Assembly (NCBI RefSeq): GCF_016458305.1
Contig: NZ_JAEMHL010000005.1
Span: 186,001-250,000, forward strand
Direction: 5' to 3'
DNA length: 64,000 nt
Source of the DNA: Geomonas anaerohicana
GTDB lineage: Bacteria > Desulfobacterota > Desulfuromonadia > Geobacterales > Geobacteraceae
Within the stretch, counting starts at the first letter, position 1; each line of letters starts with the position of its first letter. This document shows positions 25,987 to 36,036 of this stretch, piece by piece. The notes beneath the pieces were generated by a model. The model was given only the letters and a program-made list of their open reading frames with translations, was not told the DNA's origin and ran no database searches. A program made the position numbers and the translations under genes.

Positions 25987-27702
25987 ATGAAAAGCAGCAG
26001 GTTCAGCATCAAGGTGAAGGTTCTGGCTGGGGCGTCGCTCGTGGTCATGTTGCTTGCCGTGGTGTTGATCGGCATTGCGCGGCGCGCCATTCTCAGTACC
26101 AACGAGACCGGTTACGAGATCCTGAAGTCGAAAACCATCGAGTCCCGCAAGCAGGAGTTGAAGAGCGAGATCTCCGTTGCACTGGGCATCATCGACTCCG
26201 TCTACAACGAGGCCAAGGCGTCGGGGGGCGACATGGAGGCGGCGAAGAAGCGCGCCCTCGAGTTGCTGCGCCCGGTGAGGTTCTTCGAGAACAAGAGCGG
26301 GTACTTCATGGTGCATGCCCTGGAAGGGGAGCATGCCCGCGCGATCCTGGTCCCGGTGAAGGCCGAGCTCGAGGGGAAGGACATCACCGACCTGAAGGAC
26401 AAAAAGGACAAGATGTTCGTGCGCGAGTTTGTCAAAACGGCGCGCTCGGGCGGCGGGTTCGTGGAGTATGCCTTCCCGAAGACGCCTGACGGTCCGCCGC
26501 TGCAAAAGCTCACCTACATCGGTCACTTCGCCCCCTGGGACTGGGAGGTCGGCACCGGCGTCTACACCGATGACCTGGAAGCGGAGGCCGCCAAGATCAG
26601 GGCGCAGGGCGTCCAGCACGCCAACCTGCAGTTCTCCTGGATGCTCGGCGCCGCTGTGCTGGTCCTCATCCTCAGCGTCGCAACTCTCGGCTTCGGCATT
26701 GGCCTTGCGCTTAAGCCGCTGCGCAGCATCGTGGAGATGGCCCGGGAGCTGGCCCAGGGGGAGGGGGACCTGACCAGGAGGCTACCGGTCCAGGCCCAGG
26801 ACGAAGTCGGCAAACTCTCGGAAGCCTTCAACCTGTTCATCGAGAAGATCCAGGTGATCATGCAGGAGGTGGTGGCGCAAAGCAGGGACGTCGGCAGCTC
26901 CAGCGAACGTCTCTCCGGCATATCGGACGGCATCGCCGCCGACATCGACGACCTGGCTGCCAAGTCGGCATCGGTGGCCACGGCAAGCGAAGAGATGGCG
27001 GCCACCACCAACGATATCGCTGCCAATTGCATGAGCGCCGCCGAGGGGGCCAAGCTGGCCAGCAGCAAGGCGACCACGGGTGCCGCCATCCTCGACAAGA
27101 CCCTGGAGTCGATGCACCGGCTCGCCGAACAGGTCACCGCTTCGGCGCAGACGGTCGAGGGGTTGGGAGCCCGGTCGGATCAGATCGGAGCCATCATCAG
27201 CACCATCGAGGATATCGCGGACCAGACCAACCTACTCGCCCTCAATGCCGCCATAGAAGCCGCGCGGGCCGGCGAGCAGGGACGGGGCTTCGCGGTGGTC
27301 GCGGACGAGGTGCGCGCGCTTGCCGAACGTACCGCCCGCGCCACCCGCGAGATTGGCGAGATGATCAAGGGGATCCAGTCCGAGACCAAGGCGGCCGTTG
27401 CCGTGATGGAGGCAGGCGTGCGCGAGGTCGAGGTCGGCAGTGAGGAGGCGGCGCGTTCCGGAACCGCCCTGAAGGAGATCCTGGACCAGGTGGACCGCGT
27501 CACGGAACAGGTGAATCAGATCGCCACCGCCGCCGAGGAGCAAAGTGCGGCTACCGGCGAGATCGCAGCCAACGTGCAGCAGGTAAACCATGGGTTGCAG
27601 GAAGGGGCACGGAGTCTGCGGGACTCTTCGCGCCTGGCCTGCGGCATGAAGGAGCGATCCGACGACTTGAACCGCGTCATAGGGAAGTTCCGGCTCTCCT
27701 AG
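25987..27702 (+). CDS. Methyl-accepting chemotaxis protein with single Cache domain
   Basis: 571 aa. TM1 is about residues 10-30 and TM2 about 215-240. Between them lies an sCache-type sensor ([38 protein letters not shown]). A HAMP domain follows ([20 protein letters not shown]), then the signalling hairpin with the conserved tip [19 protein letters not shown] near residue 420. There is no C-terminal CheR-tethering pentapeptide. Cache sensors of this type often bind small organic acids; the ligand is unknown. It is the only chemoreceptor in the window and stands alone, 8 kb before the chemosensory cluster. Confidence 0.93.
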   Translation: MKSSRFSIKVKVLAGASLVVMLLAVVLIGIARRAILSTNETGYEILKSKTIESRKQELKSEISVALGIIDSVYNEAKASGGDMEAAKKRALELLRPVRFFENKSGYFMVHALEGEHARAILVPVKAELEGKDITDLKDKKDKMFVREFVKTARSGGGFVEYAFPKTPDGPPLQKLTYIGHFAPWDWEVGTGVYTDDLEAEAAKIRAQGVQHANLQFSWMLGAAVLVLILSVATLGFGIGLALKPLRSIVEMARELAQGEGDLTRRLPVQAQDEVGKLSEAFNLFIEKIQVIMQEVVAQSRDVGSSSERLSGISDGIAADIDDLAAKSASVATASEEMAATTNDIAANCMSAAEGAKLASSKATTGAAILDKTLESMHRLAEQVTASAQTVEGLGARSDQIGAIISTIEDIADQTNLLALNAAIEAARAGEQGRGFAVVADEVRALAERTARATREIGEMIKGIQSETKAAVAVMEAGVREVEVGSEEAARSGTALKEILDQVDRVTEQVNQIATAAEEQSAATGEIAANVQQVNHGLQEGARSLRDSSRLACGMKERSDDLNRVIGKFRLS

Positions 27703-27735
27703 GGGCATGACCTGCCGCCATTGAGACGACGCAAA

Positions 27736-27765
27736 AAAAGGCCGCCCCTGCCGGGACGGCCTTTT
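27736..27765. terminator. Bidirectional terminator between the chemoreceptor gene and a small - strand gene
   Basis: AAAAGGCCG (27736-27744) pairs with CGGCCTTTT (27757-27765), extended by CCC/GGG inside; T-rich on the + strand side and A-rich before. Confidence 0.75.
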
Positions 27766-27846
27766 CTCGTCTATGCTTGCTGCCACGGAGGCAGCGGGAG
27801 CTGGCGAAGATTTCGCGGTTCTGCCCCCTCCCCCCGCGACAATGGG

Positions 27847-28038
27847 TTACGAAACCATCTCGCAGTCGTCTTCGGGCCAGCTGTCCAGGCTACCGTCGGG
27901 AAGTTCCACCTGCACGGTGTCCCCCTCGATGGTGCAGCCGTAGCTCAGGCCGATCTCACCGGTCTTGGTGTTCTTCACCTGGACCCGCTGCTCCTTCCTC
28001 TCCGTCGTGTCACATATCTCTGAATGTACCCTTTTCAT
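27847..28038 (-). CDS. Small conserved-looking acidic protein
   Basis: 63 aa, ATG start with a textbook AGGAGG six bases upstream. Sequence is mostly short beta strands (QVKNTKTGEIGLSYGCTIEG, VQVELPDGSLDSW) and ends DDCEMVS. There is no signal peptide or known motif. The strong ribosome-binding site and shared strand with pckA support a real gene, perhaps in the pckA transcript 50 bp downstream. Function unknown. Confidence 0.6.
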   Translation of the reverse strand: MKRVHSEICDTTERKEQRVQVKNTKTGEIGLSYGCTIEGDTVQVELPDGSLDSWPEDDCEMVS

Positions 28039-28090
28039 GGTAACCTCCTGAGTTCTGCATTAATGATAGCAGCGCCGTTTCCCGCTGCAA

Positions 28091-29680
28091 CTAGAGAACT
28101 GAAGCGATCTCCGGCGACGCGGTGTCCTTGAACTGCTCGAAGTTCTTGCGGAACATCCCGACGAGCTTTTGCGCCGCCGCGTCGTAGGCTGCCTTGTCGC
28201 TCCAGGCGTTTCTCGCGTTCAGGATCTCCGCCGGGACCCCGGGACAGCTGGTGGGGATGTCCAGGCCGAAAACCGGATCTTTGACGAAGCTTCCCGCGCT
28301 GAGCGTCCCGTCCAGCGCCGCGTTCACCAGTGCGCGCGAGTAGGCGATCTTCATCCTCGCCCCCACGCCGGGCCCGCCGCCGCTCCAACCGGTGTTCACC
28401 AGCCAGCAGTCGACCTTGTTCGACCCGATCTTCTTGCCGAGAAGGTCGGCGTACAGGGACGGCCTGAGCGCCATGAAAGGAGCGCCGAAGCAGGCGGAGA
28501 AGGTGGCCTGCGGCTCGGTCACCCCGGCCTCGGTCCCGGCCACCTTGGCGGTGTAACCGGACAGGAAGTGGTACATGGCCTGCTCGGCGGTCAGCCGCGC
28601 GATCGGCGGCAGCACGCCAAAGGCGTCGCAGGTGAGCATGATCACGTTGCTCGGGTGCCCGCCGGTCCCGCCGGGGATGATGTTGGGGATGTGGGTGATG
28701 GGGTAGGAGGCGCGCGTGTTCTCGGTGAATGAGGCGTCGTCGAGGTCGATGCGGCGCGAGATTGTGTCGATAGCGACGTTCTCCAGGATGGTGCCGAACC
28801 TCCTGGTGCACTGGTAGATCTCGGGCTCGCTTTCGCTGGAGAGGTTGATCACCTTGGCGTAGCACCCTCCCTCGAAGTTGAAGACGCCGTCCTCGTCCCA
28901 GCCGTGCTCGTCGTCGCCGATCAAAAGGCGGTTGGGTGCGGCGGAGAGCGTGGTCTTGCCGGTGCCGGAAAGGCCGAAGAAGATGGCGACGTCGCCGTCG
29001 GGTCCGGTGTTGGCCGAGCAGTGCATGGACATCACCTGCTTTTGCGGCAAGAGGTAGTTGAGCACGGTGAAGATCGACTTCTTGATCTCGCCGGCGTAGC
29101 TGGTGCCGCCGATGATCACCATCTTCCTGGCGAAGTTGATGATGATGAAGGCCTCCGAGTTGGTGCCGTCGACGCTGGGCTGGGCATGGAAGGCGGGGAG
29201 GTCGATGACGGTGAACTGGGTCTCGTGGCTGAGCAGTTCTTCCTGTGTCGCGCGCAGGAACATGTTGCGGGCGAACAGGGAGTGCCAGGCGCGCTCGGTG
29301 ATGATGCGCACCGGGATGCGGTGGTCCGGGCTTGCCCCGGCGAAGCAGTCCTGGACGAACAGGTCACGTCCCTGCATGTAGTTGCACATCTTCTGGTACA
29401 GCGCGTCGAACTTGTCTGCCGGGAAGGGGCGGTTCACCTTGCCCCAGTTGATGTGCGCGCTCGAGGAGGGCTCGTCGACGATGAACTTGTCGTTGGCCGC
29501 GCGCCCGGTGTAGTGCCCGGTCTTTACCGCGAGGGCGCCCAGGTGCGAGATGAGCCCCTCGCCGCGGCGCACCACCTGTTCGTAGAGGACGGAGGTGGGG
29601 GAGGTCCAGTAGATCAGATTCGCGTTGTGAATGCCATGCTGCTCGAGTCCATTGCCCCTGGTGATATCGTTTAATCTCAC
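28091..29680 (-). CDS. pckA: ATP-dependent phosphoenolpyruvate carboxykinase
   Basis: 529 aa, GTG start after GGAGGGAGCA. It converts oxaloacetate and ATP to PEP, CO2 and ADP. The kinase-1a P-loop is FGLSGTGKTTLSA near residue 237, followed by IGDDEHGWDEDGVFNFEGG (metal site) and NARNAWSDKAAYDAAAQ near the end. Length is typical of the ATP class. The unrelated-in-nucleotide GTP-type enzyme is encoded directly upstream on the same strand, separated by a terminator, so both isozymes may be present under different controls. Confidence 0.95.
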   Translation of the reverse strand: MRLNDITRGNGLEQHGIHNANLIYWTSPTSVLYEQVVRRGEGLISHLGALAVKTGHYTGRAANDKFIVDEPSSSAHINWGKVNRPFPADKFDALYQKMCNYMQGRDLFVQDCFAGASPDHRIPVRIITERAWHSLFARNMFLRATQEELLSHETQFTVIDLPAFHAQPSVDGTNSEAFIIINFARKMVIIGGTSYAGEIKKSIFTVLNYLLPQKQVMSMHCSANTGPDGDVAIFFGLSGTGKTTLSAAPNRLLIGDDEHGWDEDGVFNFEGGCYAKVINLSSESEPEIYQCTRRFGTILENVAIDTISRRIDLDDASFTENTRASYPITHIPNIIPGGTGGHPSNVIMLTCDAFGVLPPIARLTAEQAMYHFLSGYTAKVAGTEAGVTEPQATFSACFGAPFMALRPSLYADLLGKKIGSNKVDCWLVNTGWSGGGPGVGARMKIAYSRALVNAALDGTLSAGSFVKDPVFGLDIPTSCPGVPAEILNARNAWSDKAAYDAAAQKLVGMFRKNFEQFKDTASPEIASVL

Positions 29681-29763
29681 TGCTCCCTCCCTCTCTCATT
29701 GGATCTGCGCCAAGCTAAAAAGATATCAGGGGCAGGTAGCTTTGCAACCGACGCGGCAAAGCA

Positions 29764-29796
29764 AAAGAGCCCCGGTCATTAAGACCGGGGCTCTTT
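29764..29796. terminator. Terminator between the two PEP carboxykinase genes
   Basis: AAAGAGCCCCGGTC (29764-29777) and GACCGGGGCTCTTT (29783-29796) form a perfect 14-bp stem with a 5-base loop, 30 bp past the GTP-type gene's stop. Confidence 0.85.
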
Positions 29797-29825
29797 CTTG
29801 TTTCATTTAAATTACGCGTTGCGTG

Positions 29826-31682
29826 CTAGTCGTTGAACCCTTCCGCGGAGGCCGGGTTGTACTGCTCCCAGTGCTCCGGCGAACGCCACAGGCCGGAAAG
29901 GATCATCTCGCGGATGTGGAGGAACTCTTTCGGGAGACGGTCGTACATCTTCACGAACAGCTCCTCGTGGGAGAGGATCTCTTCCTTCCAGACATCGCGG
30001 TCGATGGACATGAGTTCCTGGTACTGGTCACGGGAGACGTTGTTGAGACCGGTCCAGTCGATGTCCTCGTAGCGCGGCATCCACCCCAGCGGGCTCTCCA
30101 CGGAGGCGCCGCGGCCATTGGCGCGGTCGGCGATCCACTTGAGAATGCGCATGTTCTCGCCGAAGCCCGGCCAGAGGAACTTGCCGTTGGCGTCTTTACG
30201 GAACCAGTTGACCGAGAAGATGCGCGGCGGGTTCGGGGTGGTGCGCCCGACCTGCAGCCAGTGGTTGAAGTAGTCGGCGACGTGGTAACCGGTGAAGGGA
30301 AGCATCGCGAACGGGTCGCGACGGACATTGCCGATGGCGCCCACTGCGGCTGCGGTGGTCTCGCTACCCATGGTGGCGGCGAGGTAGACGCCGTAGCTCC
30401 AGTTGAAGGACTGGTACACCAGCGGGATCACGTTGTTGCGGCGGCCGCCGAACACGAATGCCTTCATGGGCACGCCCTTCGGATCTTCCCAGGCCGGGTC
30501 GATGGAGGGGCACTGGGAAGCCGGGGAGGTGAAGCGGGAGTTCGGGTGCGCGGCATTGCGGCCGCAGCCCGGGGTCCACTCGTTGCCCTGCCAGTCGGTC
30601 AGCTTGGCCGGCAGCTCGTCGGTCATCCCTTCCCACCAGACGTCGCCGTCCGGGGTGAGCGCCACGTTGGTGAAGATGGTGTTCTTGGCGCAGGAGTGCA
30701 TCGCGTTCGGGTTGGACTTGAACGAGGTGCCCGGGGCCACGCCGAAGAAGCCCGCTTCCGGGTTGATGGCGTAGAGCTGGCCGTCGGGACCGGGCTTGAT
30801 CCAGGCGATGTCGTCGCCAACGGTGGAGATCTTGTAGCCGCTCTTGGCGAAGTGGTCGGGCGGGACCAGCATGGAGAGGTTGGTCTTGCCGCAGGCGCTC
30901 GGGAAGGCGGCGCCCAGGTAGGTCTTCTCACCTTCCGGGGTCTCGATGCCGAGGATCAGCATGTGCTCGGCCAGCCACCCCTCGTCCTTGGCGATCTTGG
31001 AAGCGATCCTGAGCGCCAGGCACTTCTTGCCCAGAAGGGCGTTGCCGCCGTAGCCGGAGCCGAAGGACCAGATGGAGCGCTCCTCCGGGAAGTGGACGAT
31101 GTACTTCTCCTTGTTGCACGGCCAGGGCACGTCTTTCTGACCGGCGGCCAGCGGTGCGCCGACCGAGTGCAGGCAGGGGACGAACTCGCCGTTCTCACCC
31201 AGGATGTCGACGACCTTCTTGCCCATGCGGGTCATGATCTTCATGTTGACCGCGACGTAGGGGGAGTCGGAGATCTCGACGCCGATTTTGGCGATGTTGG
31301 AGCCCAGCGGACCCATGGAGAAGGGGATGACGTACATGGTGCGACCCTTCATGCAGCCGGTGAAGAGGCCGGTCAGGGTCTTCTTCATCTCCTTGGGGTG
31401 CACCCAGTTGTTGGTCGGGCCGGCATCCTGCTTGGCGATGGAGCAGATGAAGGTGCGGTCCTCGACGCGGGCGACGTCGCCGGGGTCGGACAGGGCCAGG
31501 TAGCTGTTCGGGCGCTTCTCCGGGTTCAGCTTACGGAAGGTGCCGCCTTTGACCAGCAGTTCGCAGAGGCTGTCGTACTCCGCCTCGCTGCCGTCGCACC
31601 AGTGGATCTGGTCCGGCTGGCACATCTCGGCCACTTCTTTAACCCAGGCCAGCAGCTGCTTGTTCTTCACTTCGTAATTCAT
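29826..31682 (-). CDS. pckG: GTP-dependent phosphoenolpyruvate carboxykinase
   Basis: 618 aa from the ATG at 31682, preceded by AAAGGAGGG; a longer open frame begins at 31769 without a comparable site. The class-specific P-loop [15 protein letters not shown] is near residue 255, and [16 protein letters not shown] and the nucleotide-site NWFRKDANG are also present. It makes PEP from oxaloacetate using GTP, or runs in reverse for anaplerosis. Length and motifs fit the GTP class closely. It sits upstream of the ATP-type enzyme; a tandem of the two classes is uncommon. Confidence 0.95.
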   Translation of the reverse strand: MNYEVKNKQLLAWVKEVAEMCQPDQIHWCDGSEAEYDSLCELLVKGGTFRKLNPEKRPNSYLALSDPGDVARVEDRTFICSIAKQDAGPTNNWVHPKEMKKTLTGLFTGCMKGRTMYVIPFSMGPLGSNIAKIGVEISDSPYVAVNMKIMTRMGKKVVDILGENGEFVPCLHSVGAPLAAGQKDVPWPCNKEKYIVHFPEERSIWSFGSGYGGNALLGKKCLALRIASKIAKDEGWLAEHMLILGIETPEGEKTYLGAAFPSACGKTNLSMLVPPDHFAKSGYKISTVGDDIAWIKPGPDGQLYAINPEAGFFGVAPGTSFKSNPNAMHSCAKNTIFTNVALTPDGDVWWEGMTDELPAKLTDWQGNEWTPGCGRNAAHPNSRFTSPASQCPSIDPAWEDPKGVPMKAFVFGGRRNNVIPLVYQSFNWSYGVYLAATMGSETTAAAVGAIGNVRRDPFAMLPFTGYHVADYFNHWLQVGRTTPNPPRIFSVNWFRKDANGKFLWPGFGENMRILKWIADRANGRGASVESPLGWMPRYEDIDWTGLNNVSRDQYQELMSIDRDVWKEEILSHEELFVKMYDRLPKEFLHIREMILSGLWRSPEHWEQYNPASAEGFND

Positions 31683-32270
31683 GGATATTCCCTCCTTTGG
31701 GTATTGCTTCATCGCATTTTTAGAAGAGACCAAACCCTCCGCGGTGCTGCTAATCTCACAGGTTTCCATAGTTGTCCTCTCTGCCGTGGCGGCGGTGGAC
31801 CGGAATGAACCGAGGGGGAGCCCTGCTGGGCCGCTCGATGCGGATCCGGCCTACGGTTGATGTTTCGTTAGCGTCGGTTAGATGGGTTTATGTTGCCGTG
31901 CCTTTGTGATTTTTGGACGTCGTACGCGGGGTGCTGGGAAGTGAGGCCCTCGCCCTGAGTGACGATTCGCTCTGTGAGATCGTGGCGTGTGCTCTATGAA
32001 AGACAGTCACCAACTGATGTCATCGAACGACTCTCTGCTCTCCTCTCTGAGCCAGAATTTTAATTATTGTAAAATAACATATGCGCTTTTAAAAGCAAGA
32101 GCAAAAGTATACACAAGCTCAATTGACACGCAGTCTCAGTCTGTTAGACTTTTGCCGGACTTCGCGCTCTTTTGTTACCTCAGCCGAGACAGTCCCGCTC
32201 AACATTAGAAAGACTGTGACTCTTCGCCGGCCTCCTGGTCGGCCTTACCATGCAAGACAGGGGGTATTCA
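31683..32270. other. Intergenic region between pckG and rubredoxin
   Basis: 588 bp separating divergent genes. The part 32035-32115 is strikingly AT-rich (TTTTAATTATTG, ATAACATATG) compared with the rest of the window and probably holds promoters. A good + strand promoter candidate lies at 32123-32150. No open frame with a ribosome-binding site or RNA gene was recognised. Confidence 0.55.
32123..32150 (+). promoter_or_regulatory. Candidate rubredoxin promoter
   Basis: TTGACA (32123-32128) and TAGACT (32145-32150), 16-bp spacer, just after the AT-rich stretch and about 120 bp before the start codon. Confidence 0.4.
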
Positions 32271-32429
32271 ATGGAGCCTTACATCTGCACCGTCTGCCAA
32301 TACGTCTACGACCCCTACCTGGGGGACCCGGAGAACGGGGTGCCTCCCGGAACCCCCTTCACCGACCTTCCCGACGACTGGGTCTGTCCCATCTGCGGGG
32401 TCGGCAAGGAGGCCTTCGAGCCGGAGTAG
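32271..32429 (+). CDS. Rubredoxin
   Basis: 52 aa, ATG start with AGGGGG upstream. Four cysteines in the pairs CTVC (6/9) and CPIC (39/42) bind a single iron. The aromatic core residues Y4, Y11, Y13 and W37 and the motif [15 protein letters not shown] are typical. It is a cytoplasmic one-electron carrier often used with rubrerythrin or oxygen-detoxifying enzymes. It stands alone here and is followed by a terminator. Confidence 0.95.
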   Translation: MEPYICTVCQYVYDPYLGDPENGVPPGTPFTDLPDDWVCPICGVGKEAFEPE

Positions 32430-32439
32430 GAGATGTAAA

Positions 32440-32469
32440 AAGGGGGGGAGCCCAGTTGCTCCCCCCCTT
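32440..32469. terminator. Terminator between rubredoxin and the aminotransferase gene
   Basis: AAGGGGGGGAGC (32440-32451) pairs with GCTCCCCCCCTT (32458-32469). The genes on the two sides converge, so it may serve both. Confidence 0.75.
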
Positions 32470-32474
32470 CGCCT

Positions 32475-33545
32475 TTAGAGACCCTGCAGCAGTCCCTCCA
32501 ATTCGGTTGTGATCTGTTTGAGATCTTCCAGCTTCATGTCGCCCATGTGGGCAACGCGGAAGGTCTTCCCTTTCAGTTTCCCGTAGCCGTCATCGAACGC
32601 AATACCGCGCTCGCCCAGCTGTTTCTTGATCAGTGCCAGGTCCACGCCGCGGTCGTTGGTGGCGCAGGTGAGGGTGACCGAGCGGTACGGTTCGGCCGGC
32701 AGGATGCCGAAGCCGTGCTGCGCCACCCAGGCGCGCATGAAGTCCGCCATCTCCTGGTGGCGCTGCCAGCGCTGCTCGAGTCCCTCTGCGAAGATGCGCT
32801 GCAGCTGGAGCTCCATGGCGTAGATGAGCGAGATGCATGGCGTGGACGGGGTGTTGTCCTTCTCGTCGGCCGCCAGGAACTCGAGGAAGTCGAAGTAGTA
32901 GCCGCGACCCGGGACGGTCTTGGCGCGCTCCAGCGCACGCTCACTGGCAGTGAACACGGCCAGGCCCGGCGGCAGCGCGAACGCCTTCTGCACCCCGAAG
33001 ACGCAGCAGTCGATGCCGATTTCGTCGATGGGGATGTTGAGGGCGCTCATGGAAGAGACGGTGTCGATGATGGAGACCACGTCCGGGTACTTTTTGAGCA
33101 CCTCGCCGATCTCGGGGAGCGGGCTCATGGTGCCGGTGGAGGTCTCGTTGTGGATCAGGGTGATGGCGTCGTACTTGCCGGTAGCAAGTGCCGCGTCCAC
33201 CATCTCGGGGGTGATGGGCTGCCCCCACTCGGCCTTGAAGGCGTCGGCCTCCTTGCCGCAGGAGAGGGTCACCTTGTGCCATTTGTCGGAAAAGGCGCCG
33301 TTGCAGAAGTTGGCGCAGCGCTTGCCGACCAGGTTCCGTACCGCACCTTCCATGGCGCCGAAGGCGCTCGAGGTGGAGAGGAACACCTTCTCTTTGGTGG
33401 ACATGAGCTGCTTCAGTTTGTCGGTCACGCCCTTGTGCAGGCGCGCGTACTCCGGCATGCGGTGGCCGATCATCGGCGTCCCCATGGCCTCGAGGATTTC
33501 AGGGCTCACCTCGATCGGTCCGGGGATGTACAGCTTCTTATGCAT
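32475..33545 (-). CDS. Class V pyridoxal-phosphate aminotransferase (alanine-glyoxylate / serine-pyruvate type)
   Basis: 356 aa. It starts MHKKLYIPGPIEVSPEILEA, the usual opening of this subgroup, followed by HRMPEYARLH. The PLP lysine is in FGVQKAFALPPGLA near residue 190, and IIDTVSSMSALNIPID provides the pyridine-nitrogen aspartate. Relatives transaminate glyoxylate, serine, alanine or phosphonates. No glycine, serine or phosphonate pathway gene is adjacent, so the substrate pair is unresolved. Confidence 0.88.
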   Translation of the reverse strand: MHKKLYIPGPIEVSPEILEAMGTPMIGHRMPEYARLHKGVTDKLKQLMSTKEKVFLSTSSAFGAMEGAVRNLVGKRCANFCNGAFSDKWHKVTLSCGKEADAFKAEWGQPITPEMVDAALATGKYDAITLIHNETSTGTMSPLPEIGEVLKKYPDVVSIIDTVSSMSALNIPIDEIGIDCCVFGVQKAFALPPGLAVFTASERALERAKTVPGRGYYFDFLEFLAADEKDNTPSTPCISLIYAMELQLQRIFAEGLEQRWQRHQEMADFMRAWVAQHGFGILPAEPYRSVTLTCATNDRGVDLALIKKQLGERGIAFDDGYGKLKGKTFRVAHMGDMKLEDLKQITTELEGLLQGL

Positions 33546-33757
33546 GTGGGCTCCGTATCCAACTTTTTTTGCCGGCAGCGTGCGGCTGGGGAGGGGGTGG
33601 GGAAGGGGCGCGGCGCCTAGGTACGAGCCGGTCCGCGAGCCTGCTGCAGGCGGATCGTCAACCTAGCAGATTACGCCGTCGATGTCAATTCTCACGTCCT
33701 GATTTGTAACACAAAATAGGAGGGCAGGCGGCGCGGGCTGTGGCTTGCCGAGGGTGA

Positions 33758-34060
33758 TTACATGGATGGGGGGAACAGCCTCTCGCTGCGCCACACTCTT
33801 ACGATGCGCACAGCGTTTCTATCGAGGCGGTAAACGATGCGAAAGGGAGGTAAGACGACCTCTCTTAGGTAGGTGAGTCCGAATTCGGGAACCACGCGTC
33901 CGCTGTCGGGAAACGAGGTGAGCCGCTCCACCGACTTAATGATTTCCTTAACGAGCCTTTCTCCTACGTCCGGCACATGCTGCTCTCTATGCCACGTGCG
34001 GATCTCCTCTAAGTCATCGACTGCCGAGATGGCAAATGAGACGGAGAATTTCCGCGGCAT
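33758..34060 (-). CDS. ParE/RelE superfamily toxin
   Basis: 100 aa. The compact fold is recognisable from FAISAVDDLEEIRTWHREQ, FPDSGRVVPEFGLTYLREVVLPPFRIVYRL and the end VRIVRVWRSERLF. ParE members inhibit gyrase, RelE members cut mRNA; sequence alone does not decide, but the spacing and lack of obvious RelE catalytic residues favour ParE. It starts 1 bp after the antitoxin stop codon. Confidence 0.85.
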   Translation of the reverse strand: MPRKFSVSFAISAVDDLEEIRTWHREQHVPDVGERLVKEIIKSVERLTSFPDSGRVVPEFGLTYLREVVLPPFRIVYRLDRNAVRIVRVWRSERLFPPSM

Positions 34061-34061
34061 A

Positions 34062-34334
34062 TCACACCAGCCCGAGCCGCTTCTTCACCTCCGCAAGATC
34101 CAGTTCCCGCCCCTGTTCCAGGTCCATGAGCCCCTGCACCACCCCGCGCAGAAAGGCGCGCTCCTCGGTCTCTGCTTCATAGTCTTTCAGGGATTGGACG
34201 ACGGCTACCCCGCGCCCCCTGCTGGTCAGGAGGATGGGGCGGTGAGTTTTGTCGGTCTGACTGATCACCCGACCTGGACTGACCTTCAGATCGCTTAACC
34301 GGACAATGTCTTCTGCAAATTTCGCGCGTGTCAT
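34062..34334 (-). CDS. Phd/YefM family antitoxin
   Basis: 90 aa from the ATG at 34334, with TGGAGGAA upstream; the frame extends to 34508 without a ribosome-binding site. The N terminus (FAEDIVRLSDLKVSPGRVISQTDKTHRPILLTSRGRGVAVVQS) is the Phd/YefM DNA-binding fold. The acidic C terminus (DLEQGRELDLAEVKKRL) should mask the toxin. It probably represses its own promoter together with the toxin. Confidence 0.88.
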   Translation of the reverse strand: MTRAKFAEDIVRLSDLKVSPGRVISQTDKTHRPILLTSRGRGVAVVQSLKDYEAETEERAFLRGVVQGLMDLEQGRELDLAEVKKRLGLV

Positions 34335-34632
34335 AGAGATTCCTCCAGAAAGGACAGGACGGATGATAGCACCTGGAAAGGCCCTTTTCAAGGAGACCTT
34401 ACCTGTAAAGGCTCGCGGCTCCCGACCTCTCGGCGGGGCGATCTGGTTGAGATGCACGTCCCTGATGCGACTCCCGCTCCAGTGCTTCGCTCGGTAAAGT
34501 CGCGCCATATTGTATATGTTGCGTATTGCTCGGCAAAATGTTACACATACCGGTTAGCTGTCAAATACATTAAAACGGAAAGCTGCGCCATTTTAATCGT
34601 TTAGAAATTGGCCACCTTTCTGCCGGAAAACC

Positions 34633-35955
34633 ATGAAACCTATTATTGCCATCGTCGGACGCCCCAACGTGGGTAAGTCCACCCTCTTCAACAGGCTGGT
34701 CGGGCGCCGTAAGGCGATGGTCGACGACATGCCCGGGGTGACCCGGGACCGTAACTACGCCGAGGTGAACCGTTTCGACCTCCCCTTCATCCTGGTCGAT
34801 ACCGGCGGCTTCGAGCCGGAAACCTCGGACAAGCTTCTGCAGCAGATGCGCGAGCAGTCCCGCTTTGCCATGGAGGAGGCTGATCTCATCCTCTTCGTCA
34901 TGGACGCGCGCGGCGGGCTCACCCCCGCTGACCGGGACGTGGTCGAGATGCTCAGGCGCATCAACAAGCCGGTCTTCTACATTATCAACAAGGTGGACGG
35001 CGAGAAGCAGGAGGCCGATGCCGGCGACTTCTACTCGCTGGGGGTGGACCACATCCACACCATCTCCGCCGAGCACAACCGCGGCGTGGGCGACCTGATG
35101 GACGAGGTGCTGGCCGCACTCCCCTACAACCGGGACAAGGACGAGGACGAGGAGATCACCAAGATCGCCGTGGTCGGGCGCCCCAACGTGGGCAAGTCCA
35201 CCCTGGTGAACCGCCTGTTGGGCTACGAGCGCGTGGTGGCCAACCCCACCGCCGGCACCACCCGCGACGCTGTCGACACCCGCTTCACGGTGAACAAGAA
35301 GCCGTACCTGTTGATCGACACCGCCGGTATCCGCAGGAAAGGTAAGACGGTCCAGAAGATCGAGAAGTATTCGGTGGTGGACGCCTTGCGCTCCATCGAC
35401 CGCGCCGACGTGGTGCTGATCGTCCTCAATGCCGAGGACGGCGTCACCGAGCAGGACACCAAGATCGCCGGCTACGCCTACGAGGCGGGGCGCGGCTGCA
35501 TCTTCGTGGTGAACAAGTGGGACACGGTGCAAAAGGACAACTCCACCATCGGGAAGTTCACCGAGGAAATCCGCCGCAACTTCAAGTACCTCCCCTTTGC
35601 GCCGATCCTGTTCGTGTCGGCCCAGAGCGGGCAGCGTACCGGCAAGATCGTGGCCGAGGTGGACTTGGTGATGGAGCAGTACTGCAAGAGGGTGAGCACC
35701 GGTGAGTTGAACCGCATCTTCAACCAGGCCGTGGATGAGAACCACGCACCGCTGGACGGCGGCAGGCGGGTGAAATTTTACTATGCGACGCAGGTGGGAG
35801 TGAAACCTCCTTCCTTTGTCGTCTTCACCAATCGTCCGGAGGGGATTCATTTTTCCTATGAGCGGTACATCATGAATCGTTTTAGAGAGGCGTTCGGCTT
35901 CAGCGGGACTCCTTTAAAGCTTATTTTCCGAGGCAGAGACAAGAAAGATACCTAA
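34633..35955 (+). CDS. der: Ribosome biogenesis GTPase Der (EngA)
   Basis: 440 aa. Two complete G domains in tandem: the first with [12 protein letters not shown] near residue 8, DTGGFE and NKVDG; the second with [12 protein letters not shown] near residue 183, DTAGIRRK and NKWD. The C-terminal KH-like domain contains [20 protein letters not shown]. It acts in maturation of the 50S ribosomal subunit. It precedes the chemosensory cluster on the same strand with an 81-bp gap. Confidence 0.96.
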   Translation: MKPIIAIVGRPNVGKSTLFNRLVGRRKAMVDDMPGVTRDRNYAEVNRFDLPFILVDTGGFEPETSDKLLQQMREQSRFAMEEADLILFVMDARGGLTPADRDVVEMLRRINKPVFYIINKVDGEKQEADAGDFYSLGVDHIHTISAEHNRGVGDLMDEVLAALPYNRDKDEDEEITKIAVVGRPNVGKSTLVNRLLGYERVVANPTAGTTRDAVDTRFTVNKKPYLLIDTAGIRRKGKTVQKIEKYSVVDALRSIDRADVVLIVLNAEDGVTEQDTKIAGYAYEAGRGCIFVVNKWDTVQKDNSTIGKFTEEIRRNFKYLPFAPILFVSAQSGQRTGKIVAEVDLVMEQYCKRVSTGELNRIFNQAVDENHAPLDGGRRVKFYYATQVGVKPPSFVVFTNRPEGIHFSYERYIMNRFREAFGFSGTPLKLIFRGRDKKDT

Positions 35956-36036
35956 ATCATTCTTTACTTGGCCGATACGATGGTTTAGTATGATGCCTAT
36001 TTTTAACCCACCCCCTACCAACAGCGAGCGGCATCA

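Noticed and set aside
29823..31808. Long open frame antisense to the GTP-type PEP carboxykinase gene
   Set aside because: Its translation is rich in Val/Gly/Asp/His without any family motif, as expected for the antisense of a GC-rich gene; the sense frame is a clear enzyme.
34335..34508. N-terminal extension of the Phd-like antitoxin
   Set aside because: The frame is open to 34508, but the ATG at 34334 has a good ribosome-binding site and starts exactly where the family begins.
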